Assembly (NCBI GenBank): GCA_020631735.1
Contig: CM036215.1
Span: forward strand, 15,092,346 to 15,156,345
Source: Saccharum officinarum
Taxonomy: Eukaryota; Streptophyta; Magnoliopsida; Poales; Poaceae
DNA length: 64,000 nucleotides
Reading direction: 5' to 3'
In this document: positions 22,050-33,198 of the stretch, one piece after another
Layout: each line of letters begins with the position of its first letter
Numbering within the stretch: position 1 is the first letter of the stretch
Made by a program: the position numbers and the translations under genes
The notes under the pieces: model-generated
The model's input: only the letters and a program-made list of their open reading frames with translations
What the model was told of the DNA's origin: nothing
Database searches by the model: none

Positions 22050-23672
22050 CCCACAGTTCTTGGCCTCCCGCTTGATTAACTGCCTCGCCTCTTTCCCTCC
22101 TCAATCCCAGCAGACCTCCACCAGCTCGAATAATACCAGCTGATCTTTACCAGGATTTTAAGTTCTGGAAGTGCTCGCGCATGGCTTCCTTGGGTTTTGT
22201 CAGGGAAATGTGATACAGAAACACCCAAGGCTACTGTGAAGTGAATTCTTAAAATTTTATTGACGTTTTCCTAGTGCCCCTTCCCAGGGGTTTAGGTTGG
22301 ATACACATTGACTGACTGGCACGCAGCACCGTTTACTATTGTGTAAGGGAGACCCAAAGCTGTTGGCTGAAAAATGTGAGCTAAGGCTGGATCATGGGGC
22401 CTGCACAGAATGGTATTTGAGGAGAACTTGGCAGGTTTGCAGAATGGTCCAACATTCTATTTCCGTGTTTTGCAAGCCAAAGCTGTCTCATTCTTTAGTT
22501 GTGTGATTTATCTTGCCATTTATGAATAAAACATGTTGTAAGTTGTGCTCTATACAGAGTGTAAAGATTTATCAGGACCTTTGCTGAAATATTTCCAAGA
22601 GAATCTTCCAAATTCTGCTAAAATGATATCCCTAACTAAGCTCCAGTGAAGTCACAAAAAAAAAAAAACTAAGCTCCAGTGCTCCAACAGTGGCCTTAAG
22701 GTTCTGATGATAAAAGTCAGCAGTTTTGAAGGTTTAGAGAATGGCTTTAAACTTGCTATGCTAAACAAAAACAAGATTAGTGCATGAGGTCGCCATCTGA
22801 ATTGGCTCTTTAATGCGTGTACCGCATAAGTGCATAATCTGTTTCTTGTGCATGTGAGAATGACCCAAAGCTAGAGTAGTGGATTCTTATACTCACCTCG
22901 TCTTCTCTTGAGCTTTGACCATTAATTTAGTTACATCTTACATCTTCTTAGCCAGTGGTTGAAAATTCATCAAAATACATGTGATGGTTCACACTTCTCA
23001 GTCAAAGTTAGAAACATTAATTTTCCTGATTTTTTCCTTTGTCCCCTCACTTGGGTCTGTGCCCGGTTCAGCATTGACTGTTTGACTTAACGAGTAAGGT
23101 ACGGCATATCTATTTCCCGTGTGACAGACTAGTGACACAAACTTCAGCTACATCAAAAGTTCCAGATATAGGCAATGAATTGTATAAGCATAGGATGATT
23201 GGGATAATGGGATTGGCATTTTCTTACCTGACGCGGTGCAGGCAGGTAGCGACGGCGAGAGCGCGCACCGCACGGCACCGTGACAGACACGGCGGAGTGA
23301 AACTTCACCTTCCCGGTCTGGTTCGCTGCCAGAAGTCCAGAACATCTAGTATGCTTGGACGGGAACGGGACCAGGCAGCGGCGCCGGGACCGCGAGCGCG
23401 GCTCCTGATTTACCCAGAGCCGGAATGGGGATCGATCCCGCCGGATCTACTGCGCTTCGGGCAGGCGCCGCCGCCCAGGAACTGCCGAACTGGGCTGGGC
23501 GGGTGGGCAACGAGACCCGGCCGTGATGCTTTTCTACCCATCTCGTTCGCCCCTTGCGGCGCCGCCGCCAGACGACACCGTGACCGAGAACTGGAGCGGG
23601 AGGATTTCCGCTCCGGCGACCGAACCAATCGCTGGCATGAAGTGGCCAGCCCGCCGGGCCCACCGTTGCTTA
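22050..23672. other. Upstream segment of the unit B kinase gene
   Basis: Copy of the unit A segment, without R1. Small indels separate the two (for example an extra A-run near 22660 and different GC-rich repeats near 23465). Homology ends near 23672. Probable promoter and leader DNA of the broken kinase gene; no gene is called in it. Confidence 0.7.
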
Positions 23673-26084
23673 AATTTTTTTCAAAAGAACGGCAAAAAAA
23701 CCTTCTAGGGCTTTTTGGGAGGAAGGGGAGCAAAAACCAGGATGAAAAACTACCGACTAAAAATTAGCCCATGAATTATCCACCTAGCAAAAAAAAGTCC
23801 GGACCCTAGAGGACTGGAGTTTCCAATTTAGGCCTTAGTTAGAAAGAGAAAATGAAAAACAAATTCAGTCGTTTAGTTATTTCTTCACTGAATATCAGGC
23901 TTCAAAACCATAAACTTTGGGCTCGGTTTAAGAAGGCTAAAACTTTCCTAACCTCACCATGAACAAGGCCTGACCCTTCTCCTATGTACAACCTTTGATT
24001 TACATGTTGTAAGTAGCTCAGTTGCTTAACAGGATTTGGAGAACGTGGCATGCCAATATGGCAATATCAGCAATCTGGTCAGACTCAGAAAATTCCCAAG
24101 TGCGCGCAGGATCCATTTAAAAGTTCGGTTTTGGGTTTTCATGTCAAAGTGTTTATACACCATTTCATGAGATTGACAATACTTTTAGCACTCATTTTGT
24201 ATCTCCGTGTATGGCTTAATCCCTGTGTCTAGACTCATCATCTCTCTGTTTTGTGCAATACATTTTTGTGCATATGGTTAATAGAGTATTTATGAATAGA
24301 GTTGCTTGTTTATTCAATTTTCATACAATGTCTTGTCAATCTTTTCTATAATGATTCTAAATTAAAATTTTAATTTAAACTTAATTTTGAGTATGTGCTT
24401 GGTTAAGAAACTTTGGATTTCACCTAATCAGATATGTAGGGAAATTGCAAGAAAATATAGTACTTTCCAAACCATGAAGTTAGATGATTTTTTTCAAAAA
24501 TTTTAGACCATTTATGGGCTAATCAGCTTAAACAAAAATTTGGATATACTATTATAGGAAGAATTTTAGTTTCAGAATTATCGAAACAATGATGCCAGAC
24601 CCAATCAAAATGGATTATGCTTGATTGTTAGTATCTAATTAAAAATTGCAAGATTTTTTTAGGTCTATTTGAGATCTATAAGAGCAAAATCTAGAAATTG
24701 AAATGATACATAATTGCAGGTCACACCAATTTCTTCGGTGTGACTCAGCCTACGTGGCACGCCGGCATTCATTTAGTCACTCCAACACATATAATGTGAC
24801 TGCAGTGATGAGTTGCGCCACATTCTTTGACGTAACTAACAATAATAGTTCTTGAAAATTTAGTTTAGGACGGGCTTTTTTTTAAAAAAAAGTTTTTAGG
24901 GCTAAAATAAAAAAGATTCCCAACAAACAAACATCCCCCCTCCACTCCACACGTTCAATTTGCTCATACTGACTACCACAAAACCTACTAACACAAGGAA
25001 CTGCCTAAGTAAAAACTACTTGAATTGTTTCTACTAAAATTTCACCTGACCGAGCAGTTGAGGGAGCACATGATGGAATACTCCCAGACCAATTTGTAAT
25101 AAAAGAGAGAAAAACAATTCCTGCATAAGATTTTTCAGAGTAAGAACATCTCTAGTCTTTTTTTTAAAACTTTCTAAATTATCATTATAGTCATTTGAAT
25201 AAAAATGGTTTTCTGTATATTTCTACTCTCGAACAACTTCTTTATATCTTGTACGTACTTTAGAGAATGAACCCACATGTTCTTTATTTTTGGCTAGTGA
25301 GAAAATCAAAATAGAGAATGACAATATTTGGAGATCTAATAAAAAAAGCTATTGGAGTGTATTTTTTTAATCAAAATTGATATTCCTATCAATAAGAAGG
25401 ATATATAGAGACTCTTGAAGTTGCTCTAAAAATCAGAGATATTTAGAAGAAGTATTCTTTCAGAAGAGAATCTTAGTATGCAGAAACCATACTTTAAATG
25501 GATCCCCTTGGTTTGATTATTGCTAATTGCACCACAATGTAACTAAATTTTATGATAAAAAAACACAACTTAGCATGCGCATAGAAACAGTTAGTTCAAA
25601 CCTAACTCAATTTGGAACAAGTTCATTTGAAATTTCAAGCCAAGCTTTAGTAGTAGGTAGGTAAATATTGAACTCCATTATCCTCCGTCAGGCATATATA
25701 TAAAATCAAATGAAAGGAGGAAAGTGGGCTCTAGTGGAACGGACTGGCCCATCTAGCCATGGACTTGAGCGTTAGGCCCAGAAGTCAGAGTAGCTGGTCC
25801 AGGCCCATTGGAATTGCAAATGTTTTCCTTCGTTTTTCCCTCCCTGCGGCCGGCCACGGTTCTTTTTCCCAAATCAAATAGATCAATGAAACAATCCCTG
25901 TACCAGTGCCACGCTAAAAAGCTTGTTAGGCTAGTTAACAGGCTGCACTGGGGCGCAAATACGTGCAATCGTATATGCATTAATGCATATACTCCATGAC
26001 CTTCTAATTTGCTATATATAGTACATACATCCGAGTTGTTACATTATATACTCTTGTTCACAAATATGAGTGTTTTTTCTTTTA
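23673..26084. other. AT-rich intergenic DNA, no gene recognised
   Basis: Only short open frames without motifs. 25135-25440 has imperfect AGAACATCTCTAG / CAAGAGTTGCTCT-type ends typical of decayed grass MITEs, too degenerate to delimit. I see no RNA gene here. Confidence 0.5.
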
Positions 26085-26199
26085 GTCTATTCGTTTCGCT
26101 GGTTTATTGTGGCTGAAAGTACTGTTCGCTAGTTTGTTATGAGAGAAAAACATTGCTGGATGGCTGCTGATTCCGCTGAATAGTTCAAACGAACAGGTG
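26085..26199. mobile_element. Short MITE-like element
   Basis: Left GTCTATTCGTTTCGCTGG and right CAAACGAACAGGTG form imperfect inverted ends around a body resembling the 13142-13271 element (GCTGG...TTATGAGAGAAAAACA). No clear target duplication. Confidence 0.4.
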
Positions 26200-26358
26200 T
26201 TTATCTTTTCATCACCGAACAGAAAAATGAGCGGCAGTAGGATCACAACATTTGGCTCTTCGTGCCGAGAGCTCTCAAACTCACCGTTCTAGTTTTGATG
26301 CTGTGTTACTGCGTATTGATGGTTAAAGTCGAATTTTTGAATATTTGATGTTGTATTA

Positions 26359-26555
26359 GGGTCTGTTTGATATAAGAGCTAATTGTTAGCTACCTAAAAT
26401 TAGCTCTAATGTATCTAAACAGAAGGCTGATGGGTTGGCTAATTTTTTAGCTAAAAAACTTCAACTAGTTGTTAACAGCTAGGTAATCAACCTCCGCTAA
26501 TTTAAGCTTATTTTTAGTCCAACTAGTAACTATCCTATCTTATCCAAACAGACCC
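26359..26555. mobile_element. Tourist-like MITE, 197 bp
   Basis: Inverted ends GGGTCTGTTTG / CAAACAGACCC are exact over 11 bp. They are flanked by TTA at 26356-26358 and 26556-26558, the PIF/Harbinger target. The interior is rich in TAGCTAA/TTAGCTA palindromes. Confidence 0.88.
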
Positions 26556-27202
26556 TTAGTATTACTAAGTGTTGATGGTTAAAGTTGATTTTTAAGACCG
26601 TCACTTAGAGTAAAATCATAATTTTTACTTTCTCGGTTCATGAATAAATCAAGTTTTATATTTGATCTAAGTTAAAATTTTAAATTAATTTTTATACAAA
26701 AGAGTACCGATATCTATAATAACACCTAAAAAGATATAGCAGGTTTTATCTAAATATACTAATTTTATGTCAAAAATATTATTCTCTTTATAAAATCTAG
26801 TTAAATTTAAAAATGTTTAGCTTCAAATTACTTAAGAAATTGATTTATCCAAGGACTGAAGAAGCATTTTTGTTAATCACACAGTATAGATGCACAAAGT
26901 CATACTTCCATAGATGCACAAAGTCATACTTCTACAAGACACACATAAAAACAATGTTAAATTTTAGAAAAATCTAGAACACCATAAGGAATCTAACCAG
27001 AGATGCTCTGTTCAGCCTGTAATTGTAATTTTATTTAATACTATAAACAAGAAGAGTGATTATTCAGAACTTACAATTGCATGTGGCGAGAAAGAGGAGT
27101 CACGCGAGCCAGACCAATTTGTCTCACAGGTGTCGCCTCCTAACGTTCGAACTGGTGCCACCTTGTATGCTGACGCGGCCACTGCAACCATCTTTACCCT
27201 TT
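26556..27202. other. Intergenic DNA, no gene recognised
   Basis: AT-rich. A short direct repeat (ATAGATGCACAAAGTCATACTTC twice, shifted by about 24 bp, near 26886-26932) is the only structure noted. Confidence 0.5.
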
Positions 27203-27456
27203 GAGCCTGTTTAGTTCCTCCCCAACCCAAAAAGCAAACCCAAAAAGTGCTATAGTACCTGTCACATCAAATCTTGCGGCACATGCATGGAGTACTAAAT
27301 ATAGACGAAAGAAAAAACTAATTACACAGTTTAGTTGTAAATCACGAGACAAATCTTTTGAGCCTAATTAGTCCATGATTGAACACAAATTGCCAAATAA
27401 AAACGAAAAGTGCTACAGTAGCCGAACCTAAACTTTTTTACCAACTAAACAACCCC
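27203..27456. mobile_element. Tourist-like MITE, about 254 bp
   Basis: GAGCCTGTTTAGTTCC on the left and CCAACTAAACAACCCC on the right are the familiar panicoid Tourist ends. The body carries the family hallmarks AAAAAGTGCTATAGTA and AATTAGTCCATGATT. TTT on each side may be the 3-bp target duplication. Confidence 0.75.
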
Positions 27457-27667
27457 TTTGTCAGTAAAGTGAGCGGCGAGCGCTGACCTTTAGCTGAAAA
27501 GCACTGCCTTCCTGCTTCTATGCTCTTCTTCTCCTCCCTCCAAGACCATTCAAAAGACCTCCTCATCAGTCATCACTGCTCCAACGACATCTCCTGCAAA
27601 TAGTAGAAAACTACAAGTGATAAGACAAACAAATCTTCCAACCACCACAAGTAAGCATCCCATTAAA

Positions 27668-28005
27668 GCCACGTTCGTTTGAACGGGAGTGAGGCGTGTT
27701 ACATCGGATGTTTTATGAGATGTCGGAAGGGGTGTTCGTATACTAATAAAAAACTAATTACATATCTCGTCTGAAAACCGCGATATAAATTTATTAAGTC
27801 TAATTAATCTATCATTAGCACATGTATGTTACTGTAACGATTATGGCTAATCATTGACTAATTAAGCTTAAAAGATTCGTCTCTCAAAATCCATGCAAAC
27901 TGTGAAATTAGTTATTTTTTTTATCTATATTTAATGCTCTATGCATGTGTCTGAATATTTAATGGGACGGGATGAAAAGTTTTTGGGTGAGAACTAAACA
28001 GGACC
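27668..28005. mobile_element. PIF/Harbinger-type MITE, about 338 bp
   Basis: Left GCCACGTTCGTTTGAACGGG and right GAACTAAACAGGACC are family-typical ends. The interior has CTAATTAATCTATCATTAGC and GACTAATTAAGCTTAAAAG, frequent in large grass Tourist families. Target duplication not certain. Confidence 0.6.
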
Positions 28006-28553
28006 TGACTCTCTGGAAATATTCCAGGCTGGATTCGTTATCTAATTTGAATAAGCTTCAGTCAATAGGAATTATTCCTAGCCTTGATTGAGCTGAAATG
28101 AACGAGCCCCTAAGGATATTGCAAACAAAATGCAACCCAGATATATTCCCTGAATGATTGGTAATTCAGCGGTTGCACCTCACACTAATTTTTCATTCTT
28201 ATTTTAAATGTTTTGCTCAGCACCAGCAGTTGCAGGTAATGTTCAGGCTAAGTACTGAACATTCTTTGGGCCCATCCAGAAATTATCTTTTGCTCCTAGA
28301 CTTTAGCTGTATTATTATATATGTAATGACCCTGTAGGTAGGTCCCTTACTTTTGCTCTTAGTGCTTGTCTGATTGGCATTACTTGACACAGCAATCTCA
28401 GCTGCCAAGCATCTTACCAACCGCCATCACCATGCTATAATAACCCCATTTGCCTATCATCACTTCGATTTCAACTACAGAGACAATTAGATTAAGCCAT
28501 ATCCCTTCCTCTGATCCTCTCTATTTTTCTAGTCATTTCCATTCCATCTCTGG
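28006..28553. other. Upstream region of the 28860 gene
   Basis: No coding sequence seen. CTATAATA at about 28434 could be a TATA box for the plus-strand gene, which would put the SINE at 28554 in its 5' untranslated leader. This is inference only. 28030-28120 resembles a MITE remnant ending GAACGAGCCCC. Confidence 0.35.
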
Positions 28554-28714
28554 TGCAGGCCTGGTGCAGATGGTGAGTGCTAGCTCGCCGAGTCACCAGG
28601 TCCTGGGTTTGAAGCCGTCTCTCTGCAGAATTTCTGCGGGGTTAAGACTTGCTTCGGTTATTCCCTTCCCCAGACTCCACTCGTGTGGGAGCTCTGGCAC
28701 TGGGTCTGCCTTTT
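28554..28714 (+). mobile_element. tRNA-derived SINE (Au-SINE-like)
   Basis: The body starts TGCAGGCCTGGTGCAGATGG, has an A-box-like TGGTGAGTGCT and a B-box-like GGTTTGAAGCC, and ends CACTGGGTCTGCC plus a T-run, as in grass Au SINEs. An exact target duplication of about 17-18 bp (core TTCCATTCCATCTCTGG) lies at 28536-28553 and 28715-28732. Long exact flanking repeats indicate a fairly recent LINE-mediated insertion, 130 bp upstream of the next ATG. Confidence 0.85.
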
Positions 28715-28859
28715 TTTCCATTCCATCTCTGGGAATGTCTAAGAGGCGGTAGATAAACAAGTTGCAACCTCCATGACCACTTCTCAACGCAGACTTCCAT
28801 TCCATAGAGTAAGAGCCTCAGAGCTAGACAGAGAGACACAGAGGGAGAGATTTGCAGCA

Positions 28860-29387
28860 ATGGAAGAGTTCACATTCCCCAGCTTCCCACTCGAGCAATA
28901 CAGCTCCAAGAAGGTCCCCTTCCCCCACTTCGCCTCGGCGTCGCCGTGGCTCGTCGTCCCCGGCGGCGTTGTCGACACGGCCGTGCACGAGCACGATCAC
29001 CGGAGGAGCTTCTCGGCCGTGGAGCAGCAAGAATCCGCCGGCAGCGACCAGCAGCAGCTGGGTGGCTACGGCCACCACCGCCACGGCTCGGCGAGGTTCG
29101 CCGTGGAGGACAAGATGGACATGCTGTGGGAGGACTTCAACGAGGAGCTCGCAAGGGCCGCGCAGCCATGCCCGCTCACCAAGGGCACGCCGTCGTGGGC
29201 GACCGCGAAGGAGTCCTGGCTCGCCGGCGGCTACGGCGACGGCTACGAAGGCGCCTTCGAGACGCGCAAGCACGCCGTCGTCCGGCGGAGGAGGATGGAC
29301 CTGCTCACGATGCTCAGGCTGCTCAAGAAGCTCTTCCTGGCGCACAAGTCCGGCGCCGCCCCGTCGCGGAAGGCGCCGCCGATCTGA
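28860..29387 (+). CDS. Conserved plant protein of unknown function, 175 aa
   Basis: Single-exon open frame from the ATG at 28860 (MEEFTFPSFPLEQ) to TGA at 29385-29387, strongly GC-rich at third positions as in many grass genes. The open frame reaches further upstream, but the earlier in-frame ATG (28773) sits just after the SINE flank, so 28860 is preferred. The protein has a His/Gln-rich middle, a conserved-looking acidic motif DKMDMLWEDFNEEL (about residues 81-94), a second segment CPLTKGTPSWATAKESW, and a basic C-terminal part RRRRMDLLTMLRLLKKLFL (about 142-160) that could form an amphipathic helix. No signal peptide, catalytic motif or metal site is visible. It resembles plant proteins annotated as uncharacterised with an LWEDFNEEL core; I assign no function. 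It appears intact. Confidence 0.8.
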   Translation: MEEFTFPSFPLEQYSSKKVPFPHFASASPWLVVPGGVVDTAVHEHDHRRSFSAVEQQESAGSDQQQLGGYGHHRHGSARFAVEDKMDMLWEDFNEELARAAQPCPLTKGTPSWATAKESWLAGGYGDGYEGAFETRKHAVVRRRRMDLLTMLRLLKKLFLAHKSGAAPSRKAPPI

Positions 29388-32068
29388 TGCAGCTAAAGAA
29401 TCGAGTCTTTGATGAGCGCATGATGATGTGTCAGGTGTATATACGGAGGTGATCAATTGATCAATACATGCTTCTCTCGGTAGCGCAGGACCAAGAACTT
29501 GGTTCAGAACTGTCAGTAGGACGTGGGAGTGGCCTTTTCCTGATGAATGTTCTGTTTCTGTCTTGTTGTAGTTGTGTGACTGTCGAGAGCCTGGTTACGC
29601 CAAAATTTTGGTTATGCCTTGGGTTTTGCTTGAAGTTTGACGAGCTGCAAGATCTTACTGAAATCAGGGCAGCTACCAGAACTCTGCATCGAACGATATC
29701 TGTAAAATCATGCTGATTTTGCATCTTTTGTCAAGTTCTTTCCTTACTCCTGACTGAGCTTTCATGCAAATTCCAAAGATACAAGTCATTAGAATGCTAC
29801 TTTTGTAAAGCGTGCAGTATAATCTGCTTCTATGGTCCTATCGGGCGTAATTATGCAAAGTTCAGTCCAATTCCAAATCCAATTGAACATTTTCAGCTGA
29901 AGTAATGACACTTGTTCAAGCGAACTGTACAAATGGAAACTGAAGCACATCTAAATTAGGTCTGCTGATCACATCGCCAAATCCAAGTATAGCTTTTCTG
30001 ACCACAAACCAAGACTATCTGACTCAGATACAGTTGGAAAATGACACAAAAAAGGAGGATCGACATTTCCCAAATTCAAAATATGCACTCCAAGTCACAC
30101 CCTTTTCTGCTTCTGCTTTCAGCCGTTTAGATGTCGCTAACCCGTCGTAAAGAAGATTTAAAGCGGCTTTATCGAATACAAATATACAACCCTATCATTA
30201 TTTTTTTCATAAAAGCATGGATCGAACAACACCGTTCCCTTTTCTCATTTCAAATATATAATGCTTCATTCACTGAATCATGACATCTATCGAAGATGAA
30301 CAACAAGTTTAAGGAACGGCCATGTGGAGTGGAGGTGGAGGACACACCAACAAACCGGTTGGTCCCAAGTAGACAGCAAGAATTAGTTGTAGAGAATGTA
30401 CTGAGCGTGTCAGCTTGAAGTCATCGCATCGCATACCAGTTTATACACTTGCCTGGTAGTGGTAGGTATTGCATCACACAGACACAGAAACACAAGTTTC
30501 ATTCCACAAGCTAAAGCCAAAAGGTTCGTTGGCTACAGACTACAGAGTCTTAGACAACTCATGTACCCCAGTACAACACAAACACTGAATTGCTTCAAAC
30601 AGGGTACTGGTATTTGTCAGCAGCCTGTAACTGCCAAAAATGCCGAGTAGTGTGATGCTGAAATGACCTCAGAGTTTGCTTATTTGAATCATATCTTACA
30701 TCACAAGTTTCTGCCCAAGAGATAAATTGTCATCCTAGATGTTCATCCAGATTTGATATTCTTGCCATAGAACATGGCACGGTGAGCATTGAAATGGCAT
30801 ACAGAACTTTGGGGTAAATAAAATATCTTCGTATGGATAATTGTATGATATGTAACATGGGGTTCACTTATTTAGCTGTTCAAGACAAGAACATGAGATT
30901 ACATGTGTAGAGGAGCTCAAGAACTATGAAGGATACCACTGGTATACAGGAATTAGAACTGATCATTAATAAACATCTATGCCGTTCAACTCAGTACCAA
31001 ACAACTCAGCGACCAGAGCATCATTCTGCAGGTTGAGGATGTCTGCATTACTGATGCCCTGGCCTATGAGTCATATCCTGTGTGAAGAAGAAACATTCTT
31101 AAATAAGAGACATTTTTAAATAGCATCGAAACTGAAACTTGATAAGGTAGGCTCAGGTAAACAGTAAAACAAGGCAAAACGAACACGAACTGACATATTG
31201 TACAATACCTTAATCCATAAGAGAGATTGCTGTGCCCCCCAGAGAGTCCTAAGGTAACCTAACAGAACCTGTAAAAGCAATTCTCTGTCAATTGTTTTCC
31301 AAAATCAACCTCTACATGATTCAGAAAATCGGTGCTTATAACAAAGCTATTACAAAACTTCAGAACTTTACTACAGCAAAAGAAGTTATCCATATTTGGA
31401 TCTCACAGAGATTTTTTCCCTGATATTCTTCTCTTTCATGAATAGAGAAAAGCAAGTGGATTTGCTCAGCTACTGCTATCCTTGGCTGCACATGGCAGCA
31501 TATGGTCAACTTCGCAATGCAGTTATCTAAGAACAGGTAGCACATGATTCTGCTAGCGAAATATGACCATCTAGAAGAAATGCCAGATAGAATCTAATCA
31601 AAGAAAGTGTCAAATTCTCCCTCAAACTATCTTAGGTTTCAGTGTTATCATTCACCCACATATATCAATAAGCTTTGGTTTTCAGGGCCCAGGATATCTA
31701 CACAGATAGTGTTGTGAAAGTATCACAGAAGAAATATTAATGAGTTATGCTTGGATTGGAATAGTTCATAGTTCTGACCTTATTAGTATATTAAGTATTA
31801 ACCATACACAAATGGGTGCCCTCAGGATCAAGACAAAATATGGCAACCTTTTACCAGGATAGACAACTCAAATTCATCATAATCTATTATGCTGTTATTT
31901 GCATAAAACTAGGAGTTAGAAACCTTACCATAAGAATCAAATTTCAATTTTCAAATTCCAGCGAGAAAATGCGGAAACAGAAACAAACTGTAGTAACCAC
32001 AGCATTCCTAATGTCTTGAAACTTACTTTTATTCAATGGCTGTAGTAAACCATGTCGGTATTGTTTCA
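29388..32068. other. Space between two convergent genes; no gene recognised
   Basis: AT-rich DNA holding the 3' untranslated regions of the 28860 gene (plus strand) and of CMC4 (minus strand). No open frame with motifs, no repeats with clear borders. Non-coding 3' exons of CMC4 cannot be excluded. Confidence 0.5.
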
Positions 32069-32940
32069 TCACTTAGAAATGTTCTTAAGTAATCCAGACA
32101 AGGAACCACAGTGTGTTGACTTGTACTCGCACTGCTCACAGCATGACTGAAGTAACTGAATAACTCTCACACACCTGAAGAAATAAAACAAGCAGGAACT
32201 TCAGCGCACCAGAGTATAATCTCATAAAATCTCATATACCTAACTTAACTTCCATATACAACATGATTCAAAAATTATATGCATGCTATCGACATTCAGT
32301 AAATGTATGCTTGCGTTAACACCTGACAATATCCAAAAACAGAAGTATCAAATACCACTGTTTTTTTTTGTACTCCTGATAAACACAATGATGAGTATTT
32401 GATAAAAAGGTCACTCATTGTTACCCAAACGCTCCCAATGTCGACTGAAGACCCTAACGTTTATATAGGTCAAATTTCTGTTGTGCCTAAATAAACAATA
32501 CAAATTTAAATCGCAGTAGTAGTGAGAAGCATATATAATCTAAACTAAAAAAACAGTTCTTCGTCATTCTAATTAAATTTCACGAACGCTATAACCCCAA
32601 TTGAATATTAAATCATGCCAAGACTAATCAGTCTCAGATAATTTGGGAAGTAAACACCAGGTCTCAAAGGACTCCAAAGCTTCTCTACTTCCAGGTCAAC
32701 CCGTTCCTAAAACCTGAACAGCGCGCATGCATTCAGCTAAAAATACCCCACGGCCCCATCCCATCCATGGAAAGTTGGAAACGAAATCACCAACTATACA
32801 TAGACCGACGAAGCAATCGAAGCCTTCGGGTTTGGGAAGAAAAGGGGCGCGTACTTCCTAGAGTCGAACATGTTCTTGGAGAGGCAGGCCTGGATGTCGC
32901 ACGCCTCCTTCTTGCACGGCTCCTTGCTCGGCTGCGCCAT
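32069..32940 (-). CDS. CMC4: CMC4-type twin CX9C mitochondrial protein, two coding exons
   Basis: Spliced gene assembled by reading. Exon 1 covers 32855-32940 (ATG at 32940, MAQPSKEPC); exon 2 covers 32069-32174 (stop TGA at 32069-32071). The intron 32175-32854 (680 bp) starts GTACGC, ends TTCAG and splits a Lys codon after two bases. The product has 63 residues with Cys at 9, 14, 19, 30, 40, 41, 44 and 51. CX9C spacings occur at 9-19, 30-40 and 41-51, the pattern of the CMC4 (MTCP1NB/p8) family. Such proteins enter the mitochondrial intermembrane space through Mia40/Erv1 oxidation and form a three-disulfide helical hairpin; the exact role in plants is unclear. Exon 2 reads CVRVIQLLQSCCEQC and onward without any lesion, so the gene looks functional. 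In-frame Met codons further upstream (to 33072) are possible but would add a Pro/Arg-rich extension foreign to the family. Confidence 0.93.
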
Positions 32941-33102
32941 CCCCTCGCTTCCCTCCTCCTCCTCCTGCCGCCGCCGCTGCCGGAGCAGGGACCAATTCCA
33001 AGACGGCGTGGGGGGAGGGTCTTGTCGCTCCTGAGTCCTGACTTTCTGAGTCCCTGTGCCGTGCGAGTTCACGAGGACGCTTTCGAGAGGAATCGCAACA
33101 TC

Positions 33103-33159
33103 TGGGCCGCTCGGGCCTCACATGTGACTCGTGGCCGGCCCATAGAGTGCACGTGGGCC
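33103..33159 (-). promoter_or_regulatory. Cluster of site II (TGGGCC) motifs and a G-box upstream of CMC4
   Basis: TGGGCC at 33103-33108 and 33154-33159, its reverse complement GGCCCA at 33137-33142, and CACGTG at 33150-33155, all 160-220 bp upstream of the CMC4 ATG. Site II elements are known from promoters of plant nuclear genes for mitochondrial and ribosomal proteins and usually work as clusters. The assignment is by motif only. Confidence 0.5.
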
Positions 33160-33198
33160 GTCGGCCCGCTTTTGTTGTGGCTTCGGCCGTTATGCAAA

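Noticed and set aside
23132..23767. 211-codon frame upstream of unit B
   Set aside because: Corresponding unit A DNA does not keep the frame, and the end runs into unrelated sequence past the duplication border.
28593..28630. tRNA gene suggested by GGTTTGAAGCC
   Set aside because: It is the B box of a SINE with long target duplications and a T-rich tail; no cloverleaf.
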